A DNA stretch of 39,714 nt from Streptosporangium subroseum (GCF_900188345.1 NZ_FZOD01000082.1:1-39714); one strand, 5' to 3'. Positions 16,258-25,148 are shown, numbered from the stretch's first letter. Notes: generated by a model not told the origin, from the sequence alone. Numbers and translations are program-made.

Positions 16258-17736
16258 GTGGCGATAGAGATCGAAGACAAGTTCGACGTTCCGCTGGACT
16301 ACGAAGTCCCGGAACCGGCGAATCTTCCCAGCGGCACGGAGATCGTTGGTCCCAAGACCCACCAACTCGTGGCGCTCTATTTCGACACCCCTGACCTGCG
16401 GCTCGCCGCGCGCGGCATCACCCTGCGCCGGCGCAGAGGCGGCACCGATCCCGGCTGGCACCTCAAGCTGCCCAAGGCCAAGGGCGTCCGGCAGGAGATC
16501 GCCCGTCCGCTGACCCGGAGCGCCAAGATCGTCCCTCCCGAGCTGGTCGACCTCGTGCTCGCCTACACCCGGGGGACCCCCCTCGCACCGATCGCCGAGC
16601 TCGACACCCGCCGCACCGTCACCACACTGGTCAACGCGGCGGGCGTACGGCTGGTGGAGATCGCGGACGACCGGGTCAAGGGCACCGTGTTCAACGACGC
16701 GAAGCACGTCGAGCGGTGGCGCGAGGTCGAGGCGGAGCTGATCCAGGGCGAGGAGAAGCTGCTCAAGAAGATCGGCAAGCAGCTGATCAAGGCCGGTGCC
16801 GGCCCCGCCGACTCGGCCAGCAAGCTCGCGCGACTGCTGAACGCCGCGGGTCCCGTCCCCGAGCCGCAGCGCGCGGAGACCCAGAAGGGGTCCGCGGGCG
16901 AGGTCGTCGTCGACTACATCTCCTCCCAGGTCTCCGCGCTGCTCTCGCAGGATCCCCGGGTCCGCGGGGCGGAGGAGGACGCCGTGCATCAGATGCGCGT
17001 CGCCGCCCGGCGGCTCCGCAGCGTGCTGAAGTCGTTCAAGACGATCGTCGAGGGGACCGAGAACGTCCAGGACGAGCTCAAGTGGCTGGGCGAGGTCCTC
17101 GGTGAGGCCCGCGACCTGGAGGTCATCCGGGAGCGGTTCGCCCACAGGCTCGACAGCCTGGACCAGGGGCTGATCGTGGGTCCGATCAGGGCCCGCCTCA
17201 GCTCCGACCTGCTGGACGAGGAGCACGAGGCCTACGACCGGATCAGGGAGGCGCTCGGCGGCGAACGCTACTTCGCCCTGCTCGACGCCCTCGACGACCT
17301 GGTCGGCACCCCCGTGCTGACCAAGGTCGCCAAGAAGCCCGCCGACGCCCTGGACGCCGTCGCCGCCAAGAGCTGGCGCCGGGTCGTCAGGGCCTACGAG
17401 GCCGCCCAGGCCATCGAGGAGCCCGTCGAGCACGAGCTCGCGATGCACGAGGTGCGCAAGGCGGCCAAGCGGGCCCGCTACACCGCCGAAACGCTCGGGA
17501 AGAAAAAGCTGGTCAGGCGGGCGGAGGCCGTACAGGAGGTGCTGGGCACCTACCGGGACGGCATCGTCGCGCAGGAGCGGCTGATGGCCGAGGCCGAGAC
17601 CGCACGGCTGGCCGGGGAGGACACCTTCACCTACGGCGTGCTGACCGGCGTGGAGCGGGCCGCGGCCCAGCGCGCCCACGAGGAGTTCCCCGAGGTCTGG
17701 GCCGAGACCACGGCCGCGGTCGCAGAGCTTCTGTGA
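16258..17736 (+). CDS. CYTH-CHAD domain protein (triphosphatase plus polyphosphate-binding helices)
   Basis: A 492-residue protein beginning at GTG 16258 behind AGGGG. The N-terminal CYTH domain (about residues 3-190) opens with the ExExK signature in IEIEDKF and has the paired arginines ITLRRRRGG; this tunnel fold hydrolyses inorganic or nucleoside triphosphates. The C-terminal CHAD domain (about 215-490) is helical with conserved basic and His residues, DAVHQMRVAARRLRS near 241 and HEVRKAAKRARY near 397. CHAD domains bind polyphosphate. The convergent neighbours are a Nudix-phosphatase and ppk, so a polyphosphate role is well supported by context. The true substrate, triphosphate or long chain, is not shown. 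Confidence 0.9.
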   Translation: MAIEIEDKFDVPLDYEVPEPANLPSGTEIVGPKTHQLVALYFDTPDLRLAARGITLRRRRGGTDPGWHLKLPKAKGVRQEIARPLTRSAKIVPPELVDLVLAYTRGTPLAPIAELDTRRTVTTLVNAAGVRLVEIADDRVKGTVFNDAKHVERWREVEAELIQGEEKLLKKIGKQLIKAGAGPADSASKLARLLNAAGPVPEPQRAETQKGSAGEVVVDYISSQVSALLSQDPRVRGAEEDAVHQMRVAARRLRSVLKSFKTIVEGTENVQDELKWLGEVLGEARDLEVIRERFAHRLDSLDQGLIVGPIRARLSSDLLDEEHEAYDRIREALGGERYFALLDALDDLVGTPVLTKVAKKPADALDAVAAKSWRRVVRAYEAAQAIEEPVEHELAMHEVRKAAKRARYTAETLGKKKLVRRAEAVQEVLGTYRDGIVAQERLMAEAETARLAGEDTFTYGVLTGVERAAAQRAHEEFPEVWAETTAAVAELL

Positions 17737-17755
17737 CCAGGAGGGCGCCGGCGCC

Positions 17756-17835
17756 GGGCGGTCACCGGCATCGGGCGTCGTAGCGGTCCCGGTGGCAGGC
17801 GGTCACCGGGTGATGCGGTGGCAGGCGGTCACCGG
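17756..17835. repeat. GGTGGCAGGCGGTCACCGG repeats
   Basis: Exact 19-bp copies lie at 17791-17809 and 17817-17835, 26 bp apart, with a partial copy (GGGCGGTCACCGG) at 17756-17768. They fill the gap between the convergent CYTH-CHAD and Nudix genes. No terminator hairpin with a T-run is visible. Confidence 0.5.
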
Positions 17836-17877
17836 CACCGGGTGTCCGACGACACCGATGCCGGATGCCCACCGGTA

Positions 17878-18756
17878 TCAGGTGGTGTAGCGATCCATGC
17901 CGACGATCTGGCCGTCGGCGTGGTGCAGCACCATGAACTCGCCCTTGCGCAGCCGCACGTCCCCCGCCCGGTCGGTGATCCTTGAGATCAGGTCGGGCAG
18001 GACCTTGCCGTGGCTGCAGAACGCCGTGGGCCGTTTGGAGGCGATGGCCTCCGTGACCAGGCGCAGGGAGGTCTGAGGGTCGTACCGGCTCTCCGACAGC
18101 GAGGGCTCAAGGTCGATTTCCAGGCCCGACCGCTCGGCGTACGGTTCCAGGGTCTGCACGCATCGCTTGCTGGGTGAGCTGACCGCCGCCGTGGGGCGGT
18201 AGCCGGACAGCACCTCGGCGAGCACCTTGGCCTGCGTCTCGCCCCTGTCGTCGAGCGGCCGTTCATCGTCGTCGCCGCTCCAGTTCTTGCGCGCCCCGGC
18301 CAGGGCGTGCCGTACGAGGAGGAGCGGGGTGGTCGCCGGCGGCGCCGAGGCGAACGCGCGGAGCACTCCGGCGTCCGGCGCGTAGCTGAGCCGCCGCCCG
18401 GCCTCCTCCACCGGCAGCCAGACCATCTCGTCCACCTCGTCGACGTCCAGGTGACGGTCCTCTGAGATCATCCGGGCCACCCAGTAGTCGACGCGCTTGA
18501 GACGCTTGCCCTTCCGGTAGTGGATCGACGGCAGGGACCGGCCGAGCTCGACAGTGATCCCCGTCTCCTCGGTCACCTCGCGCAACGCCGCGGCGATGAT
18601 GTGCTCGCCGGGTTTCACCTTCCCCTTGGGAAAGGACCAGTCGTCATACCGGGGCCGGTGGACGAGGGCGACCTCCGGCGAGCTCTCCGTACCGCGCCAC
18701 ACCACCGCCCCGGCGGCACGGATCAGGTCTGTCGGGTGTGCCTCCGGCTCAGTCAT
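17878..18756 (-). CDS. mutT1: Nudix hydrolase fused to histidine phosphatase (MutT1 type)
   Basis: A 292-residue two-domain protein. Residues 10-135 form a Nudix domain with a perfect box (GX5EX7REUXEEXGU) spanning GKVKPGE to REVTEETGI. Residues 145-290 form a histidine phosphatase domain with LLLVRHALAG and FCSHGKVL. Mycobacterial MutT1 has this architecture and degrades 8-oxo-(d)GTP and diadenosine polyphosphates. The ATG overlaps the end of ppk by 8 bp, so both are on one message. That coupling hints at a shared role in clearing polyphosphorylated compounds, though DNA-pool sanitation is the known function. Confidence 0.9.
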   Translation of the reverse strand: MTEPEAHPTDLIRAAGAVVWRGTESSPEVALVHRPRYDDWSFPKGKVKPGEHIIAAALREVTEETGITVELGRSLPSIHYRKGKRLKRVDYWVARMISEDRHLDVDEVDEMVWLPVEEAGRRLSYAPDAGVLRAFASAPPATTPLLLVRHALAGARKNWSGDDDERPLDDRGETQAKVLAEVLSGYRPTAAVSSPSKRCVQTLEPYAERSGLEIDLEPSLSESRYDPQTSLRLVTEAIASKRPTAFCSHGKVLPDLISRITDRAGDVRLRKGEFMVLHHADGQIVGMDRYTT

Positions 18757-20812
18757 CGATCGTCCTCCACCGCCGGGTACTGATCAGATGGGTCTGCAGG
18801 TCCTCGCCGCGGTGCCGGGTCCAGGTCCCGTCGGAGTTCAGCCACCAGGTCAGGGTGTCGTCCGACATCCCCCGGTCGAGAAGCTCGCTGAGGTAGACCC
18901 GCTGCTGCTGGCTGGCGACCTTGACCAGCGCCTCCACCCTGCGTTCCAGGTTACGGCGCATCACGTCGCCGCTGCCGATCCAGATCTCCGGCCTGCGACC
19001 GTGTCCGAACTCATAGATGCGCGAGTGTTCGAGGAACCGGCCCAGCACGCTTCTGACCCGGATGTTCTCCGACAGCCCCGGGACACCCGGCCGCAGGGTG
19101 CACACCCCGCGCACCCACAGGTCCACCGGGACGCCCGCCTGCGAGGCCCGGTAGAGCGCGTCGATGATCGGCTCGTCCACCAGGGAGTTCGTCTTCATCC
19201 TGATCCTGGCGGGGCGGCCCGCCTCCTGGTGGGAGATCTCCCGCTCGATCCTGGCCAGCAGCCCGCCGCGCAGGGAGTGCGGCGCGACCAGCAGCCGCCG
19301 GTAGGCGGAGTGGTTGGAGTAGCCGGTCAGGTGGATGAACAGGTCCGTGACGTCCTCGCCGACCAGCCGGTCGGCGGTGAGCAGTCCCAGGTCCTCGTAG
19401 TGCCTGGCGGTCTTGGGGTTGTAGTTCCCCGTGCCGATGTGGCAGTAGCTGCGCAGCTCGCCGGAGGGCTCCTGCCGTACGACGAGGGCCAGCTTGCAGT
19501 GGGTCTTCAGCCCGACGACGCCGTAGACCACGTGGCAGCCGGCCCGCTCCAGCTTGCGGGCCCAGGTGATGTTGGCGTGCTCGTCGAAACGGGCTTTGAT
19601 CTCCACGACCACGACGACCTGCTTGCCCGCCTCGGCCGCGTCGACCAGTGCGTCCACGATCGGAGAGTCGCCGCTGGTCCGGTAGAGCGTCTGCTTGATG
19701 GCCAGCACGTTCGGGTCGGCGGCGGCCTGCTCGATGAAGCGCTGAACGCTCGTGGAGAACGAGTCGTACGGGTGGTGCAGAAGCACGTCCCGCTCGCGGA
19801 GCACGGCGAAGATGTCGTCATCGACGTGGACGACCTCGGCGGGCACGAAGGGACGGAAGCTCAGCTCGCCCCGTTCCAGGTCGGCGATCGCGTGCAGGCC
19901 GGTCAGGTCCAGCGGGCCGGGCAGTCTGTAGATCTCGTGATCGGCCACCCCCAGCTCCTCCACGAGAAGGTCGAGCACCTCGGGCGTGATGGTGTCCTCA
20001 ACCTCCAACCGGACGGGCGGGCCGAAGCGGCGCTTGAGCAGTTCGCGCTCCAGCGCCTGCATGAGGTTCTCGGTGACGTCCTCGTCCACGTCCAGGTCCT
20101 CGTTGCGGGTCACCCGGAAGACGTGGTGCTCGACGATCTCCATGCCCTTGAAGAGCTGGCCGAGGTGGGCGGCGATCACATCTTCCAGCGGGACGAAGCG
20201 GGCCTTGGACGCCGCGACGAAGCGGGGCAGCTGGCTCGGCACCTTCACCCGGGCGAACACGGTGTGACCGCTGGAGGGGTTGCGGACGGTAACGGCAAGG
20301 TTGAGCGACAAGCCAGAAATATACGGAAACGGGTGGGCAGGATCGACGGCCAGCGGGGTCAGCACCGGCCGGACTCTCTCCCGGAACAGCTTGCGCATCT
20401 CGCTGCGCTCTTCACGGCCCAGATCGTCCCAGCGCACGATCTCGATGTCCTCGGCGGCCAGTTGCGGGAGCACCCGCTCCTGGAAGCAGGTCGAGTGCCG
20501 CTGTGCGAGGTCGTCGGCGATCGCGGCGATCCTGGCCAGCTCCTCGCGGGGCTTGAGACCGCTTTTCGTCCGTAGCAGCAGGCCGGTGGCCATCCGCCGC
20601 TTCAGTCCGGCCACGCGCACGCGGAAGAACTCGTCCAGGTTGCTGGCGAAGATCGCCAGAAACCTGACCCGTTCGAGCAGGGGGAGGGATGGATCCTCCG
20701 CCATCTCCAGAACCCGCTGGTTGAACTGGAGCCAGCTCTCCTCGCGGTTGAGAAAACGTTCTTGCGGAAGGGGCAACCCTTCGAGGGTGGGGTGAGCGGG
20801 TTCAGCGGACAT
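18749..20812 (-). CDS. ppk: Polyphosphate kinase 1
   Basis: Makes inorganic polyphosphate reversibly from ATP. The 687 residues are normal length. It opens with the N domain (RFLNREESWLQFNQRVLEMA and ASNLDEFFRVRVAGLKRR). The autophosphorylated His is in YCHIGTGNYNPKTARHYEDL, and the second conserved His in FLEHSRIYEF. ATG 20812 is the only reasonable start before the conserved domain, although no strong ribosome-binding site is seen. The last 8 bp overlap mutT1, and the CYTH-CHAD gene converges on the pair. In many actinobacteria ppk is under phosphate control by PhoP; I do not see a convincing PHO box upstream. Confidence 0.97.
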   Translation of the reverse strand: MSAEPAHPTLEGLPLPQERFLNREESWLQFNQRVLEMAEDPSLPLLERVRFLAIFASNLDEFFRVRVAGLKRRMATGLLLRTKSGLKPREELARIAAIADDLAQRHSTCFQERVLPQLAAEDIEIVRWDDLGREERSEMRKLFRERVRPVLTPLAVDPAHPFPYISGLSLNLAVTVRNPSSGHTVFARVKVPSQLPRFVAASKARFVPLEDVIAAHLGQLFKGMEIVEHHVFRVTRNEDLDVDEDVTENLMQALERELLKRRFGPPVRLEVEDTITPEVLDLLVEELGVADHEIYRLPGPLDLTGLHAIADLERGELSFRPFVPAEVVHVDDDIFAVLRERDVLLHHPYDSFSTSVQRFIEQAAADPNVLAIKQTLYRTSGDSPIVDALVDAAEAGKQVVVVVEIKARFDEHANITWARKLERAGCHVVYGVVGLKTHCKLALVVRQEPSGELRSYCHIGTGNYNPKTARHYEDLGLLTADRLVGEDVTDLFIHLTGYSNHSAYRRLLVAPHSLRGGLLARIEREISHQEAGRPARIRMKTNSLVDEPIIDALYRASQAGVPVDLWVRGVCTLRPGVPGLSENIRVRSVLGRFLEHSRIYEFGHGRRPEIWIGSGDVMRRNLERRVEALVKVASQQQRVYLSELLDRGMSDDTLTWWLNSDGTWTRHRGEDLQTHLISTRRWRTIDD

Positions 20813-20874
20813 ATGACCAGAATGCCCGATTTAATCAAATGGAACGTTAATTTCGGCTCAACGACCGCTGTTGC

Positions 20875-21873
20875 TTACTCGGTTGGCTCAAGTTTTTCCT
20901 GCTCCATGCCGAGGTGCTCGGTCGACTCGGCCTGTCTGGCGGCCTCCTTCTCGGCGGCTTTCGCCTCCCTGGCCCGGAGCTTCTCCTGCTCCCTGAGCTC
21001 CCGCTCGCGGGCCTTCTCCTGGTCCCGGAACAGCCGCTCCTGCTCGCGGAACTCCCGCTCACGGGCCTTCTCCAGCTCGCGTTGCTCGCGGAGCCGTAGC
21101 TTCTCCTGCTCCCGTGCGAGCTTCTCGGCCTCGCGCTGCTCGCGCTCGCGGAGCTTCTCCTGCTCCCTGAGCTCCCGCTCGCGGGCCTTCTCCATCTCCC
21201 GCAGCTCCTTGTCCGTGGGGCGCGGCGGCAGCGGCGTCCGCCGCTGCTCCAGGCCCCTGGAGGAGGCGGTCAGGCGAGGTCGCGGGTCCAGCCCGGTGAG
21301 ACCATTCCAGGCCAGGTTGACCAGGTGGGCGGCCACCTCCTCGCGAGGGGGCTTGCGCACGTCCAGCCACCACTGACCGGTCAGCGCGACCATGCCGACC
21401 AGCATCTGCGCGTACATCGGAGCCAGCTTCGGGTCGTAGTCGCGTTCGATGAACTCGTCGACCATGACGTCTTCGACCTGACTGGCGATGTCATTGATCA
21501 GGCTGGCGAACGTGCCGGTCCCCGAGGCGGCGTGCGAGTCGCGGACCAGGATCCTGAAGCCCTCGCTGTTCTCCTCCACGTAGGCCAGCAGTGCCAGGGC
21601 GGCCCGTTCCAGCTTGATCAGGGAGTGCGAGGCCGCCAGGGCCTCGGTCACCATGCCGAGCAGTTTCTGCATCTCCCGGTCGACGACGACCGCGTATACC
21701 CCTTCCTTGCCACCGAAGTGCTCGTAGACCACCGGTTTGGAGACGTTGGCAGTCGCCGCGATCTCCTCGACCGATGTGCCGTCGAACCCCTTCTCCGCAA
21801 ACAGGGTCCGGCTGATCTGGATCAGCTGTTCCCGGCGTTCCTTGCCTGACATTCGTCGTCGAGGTTCGCTCAC
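20875..21873 (-). CDS. TetR-family regulator (FasR-like) with long charged helical tail
   Basis: A 332-residue protein. The N-terminal HTH (RREQLIQISRTLFAEKG, then TSVEEIAATANVSKPVVYEHF) and the TetR core to about residue 210 recall FasR, the mycobacterial activator of fatty acid synthase genes; that match is from memory. From about residue 222 to the end runs a 111-residue stretch almost wholly of Glu, Arg, Lys, Gln, Leu and Ala (repeats of RELREQEKLRERE type), probably one long single alpha-helix or coiled coil. Usual TetR proteins are near 200 residues. I chose GTG 21873: a CATTAT -10-like box lies seven bases upstream. It follows the desaturase on the same strand, which it may regulate. 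Confidence 0.8.
   Translation of the reverse strand: MSEPRRRMSGKERREQLIQISRTLFAEKGFDGTSVEEIAATANVSKPVVYEHFGGKEGVYAVVVDREMQKLLGMVTEALAASHSLIKLERAALALLAYVEENSEGFRILVRDSHAASGTGTFASLINDIASQVEDVMVDEFIERDYDPKLAPMYAQMLVGMVALTGQWWLDVRKPPREEVAAHLVNLAWNGLTGLDPRPRLTASSRGLEQRRTPLPPRPTDKELREMEKARERELREQEKLREREQREAEKLAREQEKLRLREQRELEKAREREFREQERLFRDQEKARERELREQEKLRAREAKAAEKEAARQAESTEHLGMEQEKLEPTE
20975..21019. repeat. 45-bp direct repeat in the TetR tail, copy 1
   Basis: These 45 bases recur exactly at 21149-21193, 174 bp away (58 codons, in frame). They code the same Glu/Arg-rich segment (EKARERELREQEKLR). The exact identity at DNA level, including third positions, points to recent duplication. Confidence 0.8.
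21149..21193. repeat. 45-bp direct repeat in the TetR tail, copy 2
   Basis: Exact second copy of 20975-21019, same orientation, in the coding region of the charged helix. Confidence 0.8.
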
Positions 21874-22111
21874 GGTTCTAATAATGGTGCCCCCTGGCTG
21901 GGAAGCGGGACCTATGCCACGGACCGCTTCAATCGCGACAGTTGGGTGGATCGTCGTCGCAAGGTCGGAAGGCATCGTTGTTACGCCGGCTCCTGATAGG
22001 TATGCAAGTCTGGATATGTCGGGTCGCCCTGTCGTCAGGCGGGGTCGTCAGCTGGGGCCGCCGCTCCGGGCGGCCCTGGAACCGTCGGGTGGTGATGCGC
22101 TTCGCGAGCCG

Positions 22112-23065
22112 TCAGGCGGCGATGCGCTTCGCGGCCAGTCGCTCGGGCGTCGGCCAGCGGACGTCGTAGGCCCAGCCCGCCTTCTCGAACCAGCGGATCA
22201 CGCCCGCGCTGAGGTCGATCTGACCCTTGAGCGCGCCGTGCCGGGCGCAGGTCGGGTCGGAGTGGTGCAGGTTGTGCCAGGACTCGCCGAACGACGGGAT
22301 GGCCAGCCACCACACGTTCCGCGACTTGTCACGAGACTCGAAGGCCTCCACGCCGAAGACGTGGCAGATGGAGTTGATCGACCAGGTCACGTGGTGCAAC
22401 AGGCCGATCCGGACCAGGGTGCCCCAGAAGAATCCGGTCGCCATGCCCCACCACGACCAGGTCAGCAGGCCACCGAGCAGGGCGGGAAGCACCAGCGTGG
22501 TGATCGCCAGCACGGGGAAGAGCTTGTGCAGCTTGATGATGTCCGGGTCCTTGACCAGGTCGGGCGCGTACTTCTCGCGGTTGGCCCGGTCGGTCTCGAA
22601 CAGCCAGCCCATGTGGGCCCAGAGCAGGCCCTTGGCCACGGCCACGAAACCGGGTCCGAAGCGCCACGGCGAATGCGGGTCGCCGTCCTTGTCGGAGAAC
22701 TTGTGGTGCTTGCGGTGGGTGGCCACCCAGTCCAGCACCGACATCTCCATGGAGAGGCTGCCCGCGATGCCCAGCACGATCTTCAATGGGCGTTTGACCT
22801 TGAACGACCCGTGCGTGAAGTGGCGGTGCAGGCCGACGGTGACCCCCAGCCCGGTGATCACGTAGAACACGCTGGCGATCACGATGTCGGACCAGCCGAG
22901 TCCCCATCCCCAGGCGAGTGGAACGGCCGCGATCAGGGCGAGCAGCGGCGCGGCCACGATCACCCCGAAAACGATGAGCTCAGGCAGGGTCTTCTGCTCA
23001 GGATCGGCATCCGGCTTAGGCCCCGGTGTCGGGCCTGGAGCAGGGCTTTCTGCGATGGCGGTCAT
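22112..23065 (-). CDS. Delta-9 acyl-CoA desaturase (membrane di-iron type)
   Basis: A 317-residue integral membrane enzyme that introduces a double bond into saturated acyl-CoA chains, so it adjusts membrane fluidity. All three histidine boxes for the di-iron site are present: HRHFTH (about residue 80), HRKHHKF (about 117) and HNLHH (about 264). Two pairs of hydrophobic helices surround them. A ribosome-binding site GAGG sits six bases before ATG 23065. The promoter region contains two TACG-N4-CGTA palindromes, which fit a TetR-type regulator; the TetR gene is next downstream. Oxygen and an electron donor such as an oxidoreductase or ferredoxin are needed; none is encoded beside it. Confidence 0.93.
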   Translation of the reverse strand: MTAIAESPAPGPTPGPKPDADPEQKTLPELIVFGVIVAAPLLALIAAVPLAWGWGLGWSDIVIASVFYVITGLGVTVGLHRHFTHGSFKVKRPLKIVLGIAGSLSMEMSVLDWVATHRKHHKFSDKDGDPHSPWRFGPGFVAVAKGLLWAHMGWLFETDRANREKYAPDLVKDPDIIKLHKLFPVLAITTLVLPALLGGLLTWSWWGMATGFFWGTLVRIGLLHHVTWSINSICHVFGVEAFESRDKSRNVWWLAIPSFGESWHNLHHSDPTCARHGALKGQIDLSAGVIRWFEKAGWAYDVRWPTPERLAAKRIAA

Positions 23066-23390
23066 GCGTTACCTCGAAGGCTCGGAAAGAGGGGGATGGA
23101 CTTTTGTCTGGCTACGCCAACGTAACCTACGCAATCGTAAGTTAGGAGTCCCTGGACATTTAATGTGGGGAAAATGACTATCGAAGAGTCATACGCAGTG
23201 GGTTCATCTCTGGTCTACCACTAGCCTGACCTGCTAAACGGTGGATCCCGCACCGCCCGCGCCGGGCTCCTCGCCGGACCTGTCGACCCCGTGGGCGGGG
23301 AGGACCCAAAACGAGGCGCGTTCGACAGCTTGGGCTCGGTATCGTAGGGGGGTGCCGAGCGCGCGGACATGGTCTGCTTCGTACGGCCGA
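23066..23390. other. Gene-free region between the desaturase and tRNA-Gln
   Basis: The left third holds the desaturase promoter and its two palindromes. The rest, about 23145-23390, becomes GC-rich again and must contain the tRNA promoter; TTCGAC followed after 18 bp by TAGGGG (ending near 23340) is the best but weak candidate. I see no coding potential. Confidence 0.4.
23113..23144. promoter_or_regulatory. Tandem TACG-N4-CGTA operators upstream of the desaturase
   Basis: TACGCCAACGTA (23113-23124) and TACGCAATCGTA (23128-23139) start 15 bp apart. The second sits in a longer 22-bp dyad, 23123-23144, with 9-bp arms TAACCTACG and CGTAAGTTA that differ from symmetry at one position. They lie 48-79 bp upstream of the desaturase ATG, where a repressor or activator of the TetR family would act. 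Confidence 0.65.
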
Positions 23391-23465
23391 TCCGGCATTG
23401 GGTAATTGGCAGCCCGCAAGGTTTTGGTCCTTGTTGTCCAGGTTCGAGTCCTGGTGCCGGAGCCA
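23391..23465 (+). tRNA. tRNA-Gln (anticodon TTG)
   Basis: A full cloverleaf can be folded: acceptor TCCGGCA pairs with TGCCGGA, the anticodon arm is CAAGG-TTTTGGT-CCTTG with anticodon TTG (reads CAA), and the T arm is CCAGG-TTCGAGT-CCTGG. The CCA end is encoded. A tRNA-Gln beside glmU is also found in Mycobacterium. Confidence 0.95.
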
Positions 23466-23629
23466 TCCTTGCTGTCCGCTTTATTTGGTGCGGCTGGTCG
23501 GCTGGGTGCCTTCCCGGAGGGGAAGGTATCCTCACGTTGTCGAGCAGGTGACAGTGCGGTGCCCTGGCGGTAGCCGTACGTCGTCATGCTCTGTCATGTC
23601 TCAGCCGCGACGCCGAGGGAGCCTCGTCC

Positions 23630-25081
23630 GTGAGTGTGCCGCGCCCGGCCGCCGTCATCGTCCTTGCCGCAGGTGAGGGCACCCGGATGAAGTCGAAAAC
23701 ACCCAAGATCCTGCATGAGGTGTCCGGCCGTACCCTGGTCGACCACATGCTCACCGCCGCTCGAGGTCTCAAGCCCGAGCGGCTTATCGTTGTCGTCGGC
23801 CACGCGCGGGATCGGGTCCAGGCGCATCTGGCGCAGACCAGTCCCGACGCGCAGACCGTCGTCCAGTCCGAGCAGAAGGGGACCGGTCACGCCGTACGGA
23901 CCGTCCTGGAATCGGTCGGCACCATCGGTGGCACGGTCCTGGTGACCTACGGCGACACACCGCTTCTGCGCGCCGAGACCCTCGCCGCACTCCTGGAACG
24001 GCACGGTGAGGACGGCAACGCCGTCACCGTGCTGACCGCCGAGGTCCCCGACCCGTACGGCTACGGCCGGATCGTCCGCGACGCCACCGGAGCGGTGCTG
24101 GAGATCGTCGAGGAGAAGGACGCCGACCCGGAGCAGCGGGCGATCAAGGAGATGAACTCCGGCGTCTACGCCTTCGACGGGTTCCTCCTGGCCGACGCGG
24201 TCAAGCGGGTGTCCACCTCCAACGTCCAGGGCGAGGAATACCTCACCGATGTCCTGTCGATCCTGAGGCAGGACGGTCACCGGGTCGGCGCGCACGTCGC
24301 GGCCGACTACGTCGAGGTGGAGGGCGTCAACGACCGCGTGCAGCTCGCCTTCGCCCAGAAGGTGCTCAACTTCCGGCTGCTGGAGGCCCACATGCGGGCC
24401 GGAGTCACGGTGATCGACCCCGCGAGCACGTGGGTGGACGTCGACGTGACCCTGGAGCCGGACGTGGTGATCCATCCTGGCACCCAGCTGCACGGCCGTA
24501 CGACCGTCGCGGAGGGCGCGGAGATCGGCCCGGCCACCACGCTGACGGACACGGTCGTCGGCGAGGGGGCCCTGGTCCGCAATGCCGTCTGCGTCGAGGC
24601 CGAGATCGGACCCGAGGCCCTGGTCGGACCGTACGCCTATCTGCGGCCGGGCACCGTGCTCGCACGCAAGGCCAAGGCGGGCACCTACGTCGAGATGAAA
24701 AACGCCCAGGTGGGCGAGGGGGCGAAGGTGCCCCACCTTACCTACGTGGGCGACGCCACGATTGGTGCGGGGGCCAACATCGGGGCCTCGACGATCTTCG
24801 TCAACTATGACGGGGTGAACAAGCACCACTCGACGGTGGGCGAGCATGCCTTCGTCGGATGCGACACCATGCTCGTCGCGCCGGTGAACATCGGTGACGG
24901 CGCTTACACCGCCGCGGGTTCGGTCATCGACAGCGATGTCCCTCCGGGGGCGATCGGGGTGGCCCGCGGGCGGCAGCGCAACATTGAAGGGTGGGTCGCA
25001 CGCAAGCGTGCGGGCACCAAATCGGCCCAGGCGGCACTGCGGGCAGCCGAAGCCGGGAATGAGCAGGGGAGCAAGACGTGA
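23630..25081 (+). CDS. glmU: Bifunctional UDP-GlcNAc pyrophosphorylase / glucosamine-1-phosphate N-acetyltransferase
   Basis: Makes UDP-GlcNAc in two steps for peptidoglycan and other glycans. The 483 residues are normal. The N-terminal uridylyltransferase domain has the signature LAAGEGTRMKSKTPK (about residues 12-27). From about residue 265 a left-handed beta-helix of hexapeptide repeats forms the acetyltransferase (IHPGTQLHG, AEIGPATTL, IGAGANIGA), with the HHSTVGEHAFVGCD segment. GTG 23630 gives the conserved MSVPRPAAVIVLAAG, with GAGGGA about nine bases upstream. prs follows 67 bp downstream, probably in the same transcription unit. Confidence 0.97.
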   Translation: MSVPRPAAVIVLAAGEGTRMKSKTPKILHEVSGRTLVDHMLTAARGLKPERLIVVVGHARDRVQAHLAQTSPDAQTVVQSEQKGTGHAVRTVLESVGTIGGTVLVTYGDTPLLRAETLAALLERHGEDGNAVTVLTAEVPDPYGYGRIVRDATGAVLEIVEEKDADPEQRAIKEMNSGVYAFDGFLLADAVKRVSTSNVQGEEYLTDVLSILRQDGHRVGAHVAADYVEVEGVNDRVQLAFAQKVLNFRLLEAHMRAGVTVIDPASTWVDVDVTLEPDVVIHPGTQLHGRTTVAEGAEIGPATTLTDTVVGEGALVRNAVCVEAEIGPEALVGPYAYLRPGTVLARKAKAGTYVEMKNAQVGEGAKVPHLTYVGDATIGAGANIGASTIFVNYDGVNKHHSTVGEHAFVGCDTMLVAPVNIGDGAYTAAGSVIDSDVPPGAIGVARGRQRNIEGWVARKRAGTKSAQAALRAAEAGNEQGSKT

Positions 25082-25148
25082 GTGAGCGGGCCATGGGGCA
25101 CAACGGCATCGCGAAGGCAAGGACAAGCCGTCAGATGGGGAGGACGGC

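Noticed and set aside
18554..20575. 673-codon open frame antisense to ppk
   Set aside because: It mirrors ppk codons exactly, has no family motif, and ppk on the other strand has all its conserved residues. Long antisense frames are common in GC-rich DNA.
20813..20874. PHO box upstream of ppk
   Set aside because: CGTTCCATTTG and nearby bases do not form the GTTCACC-type direct repeats expected for PhoP.
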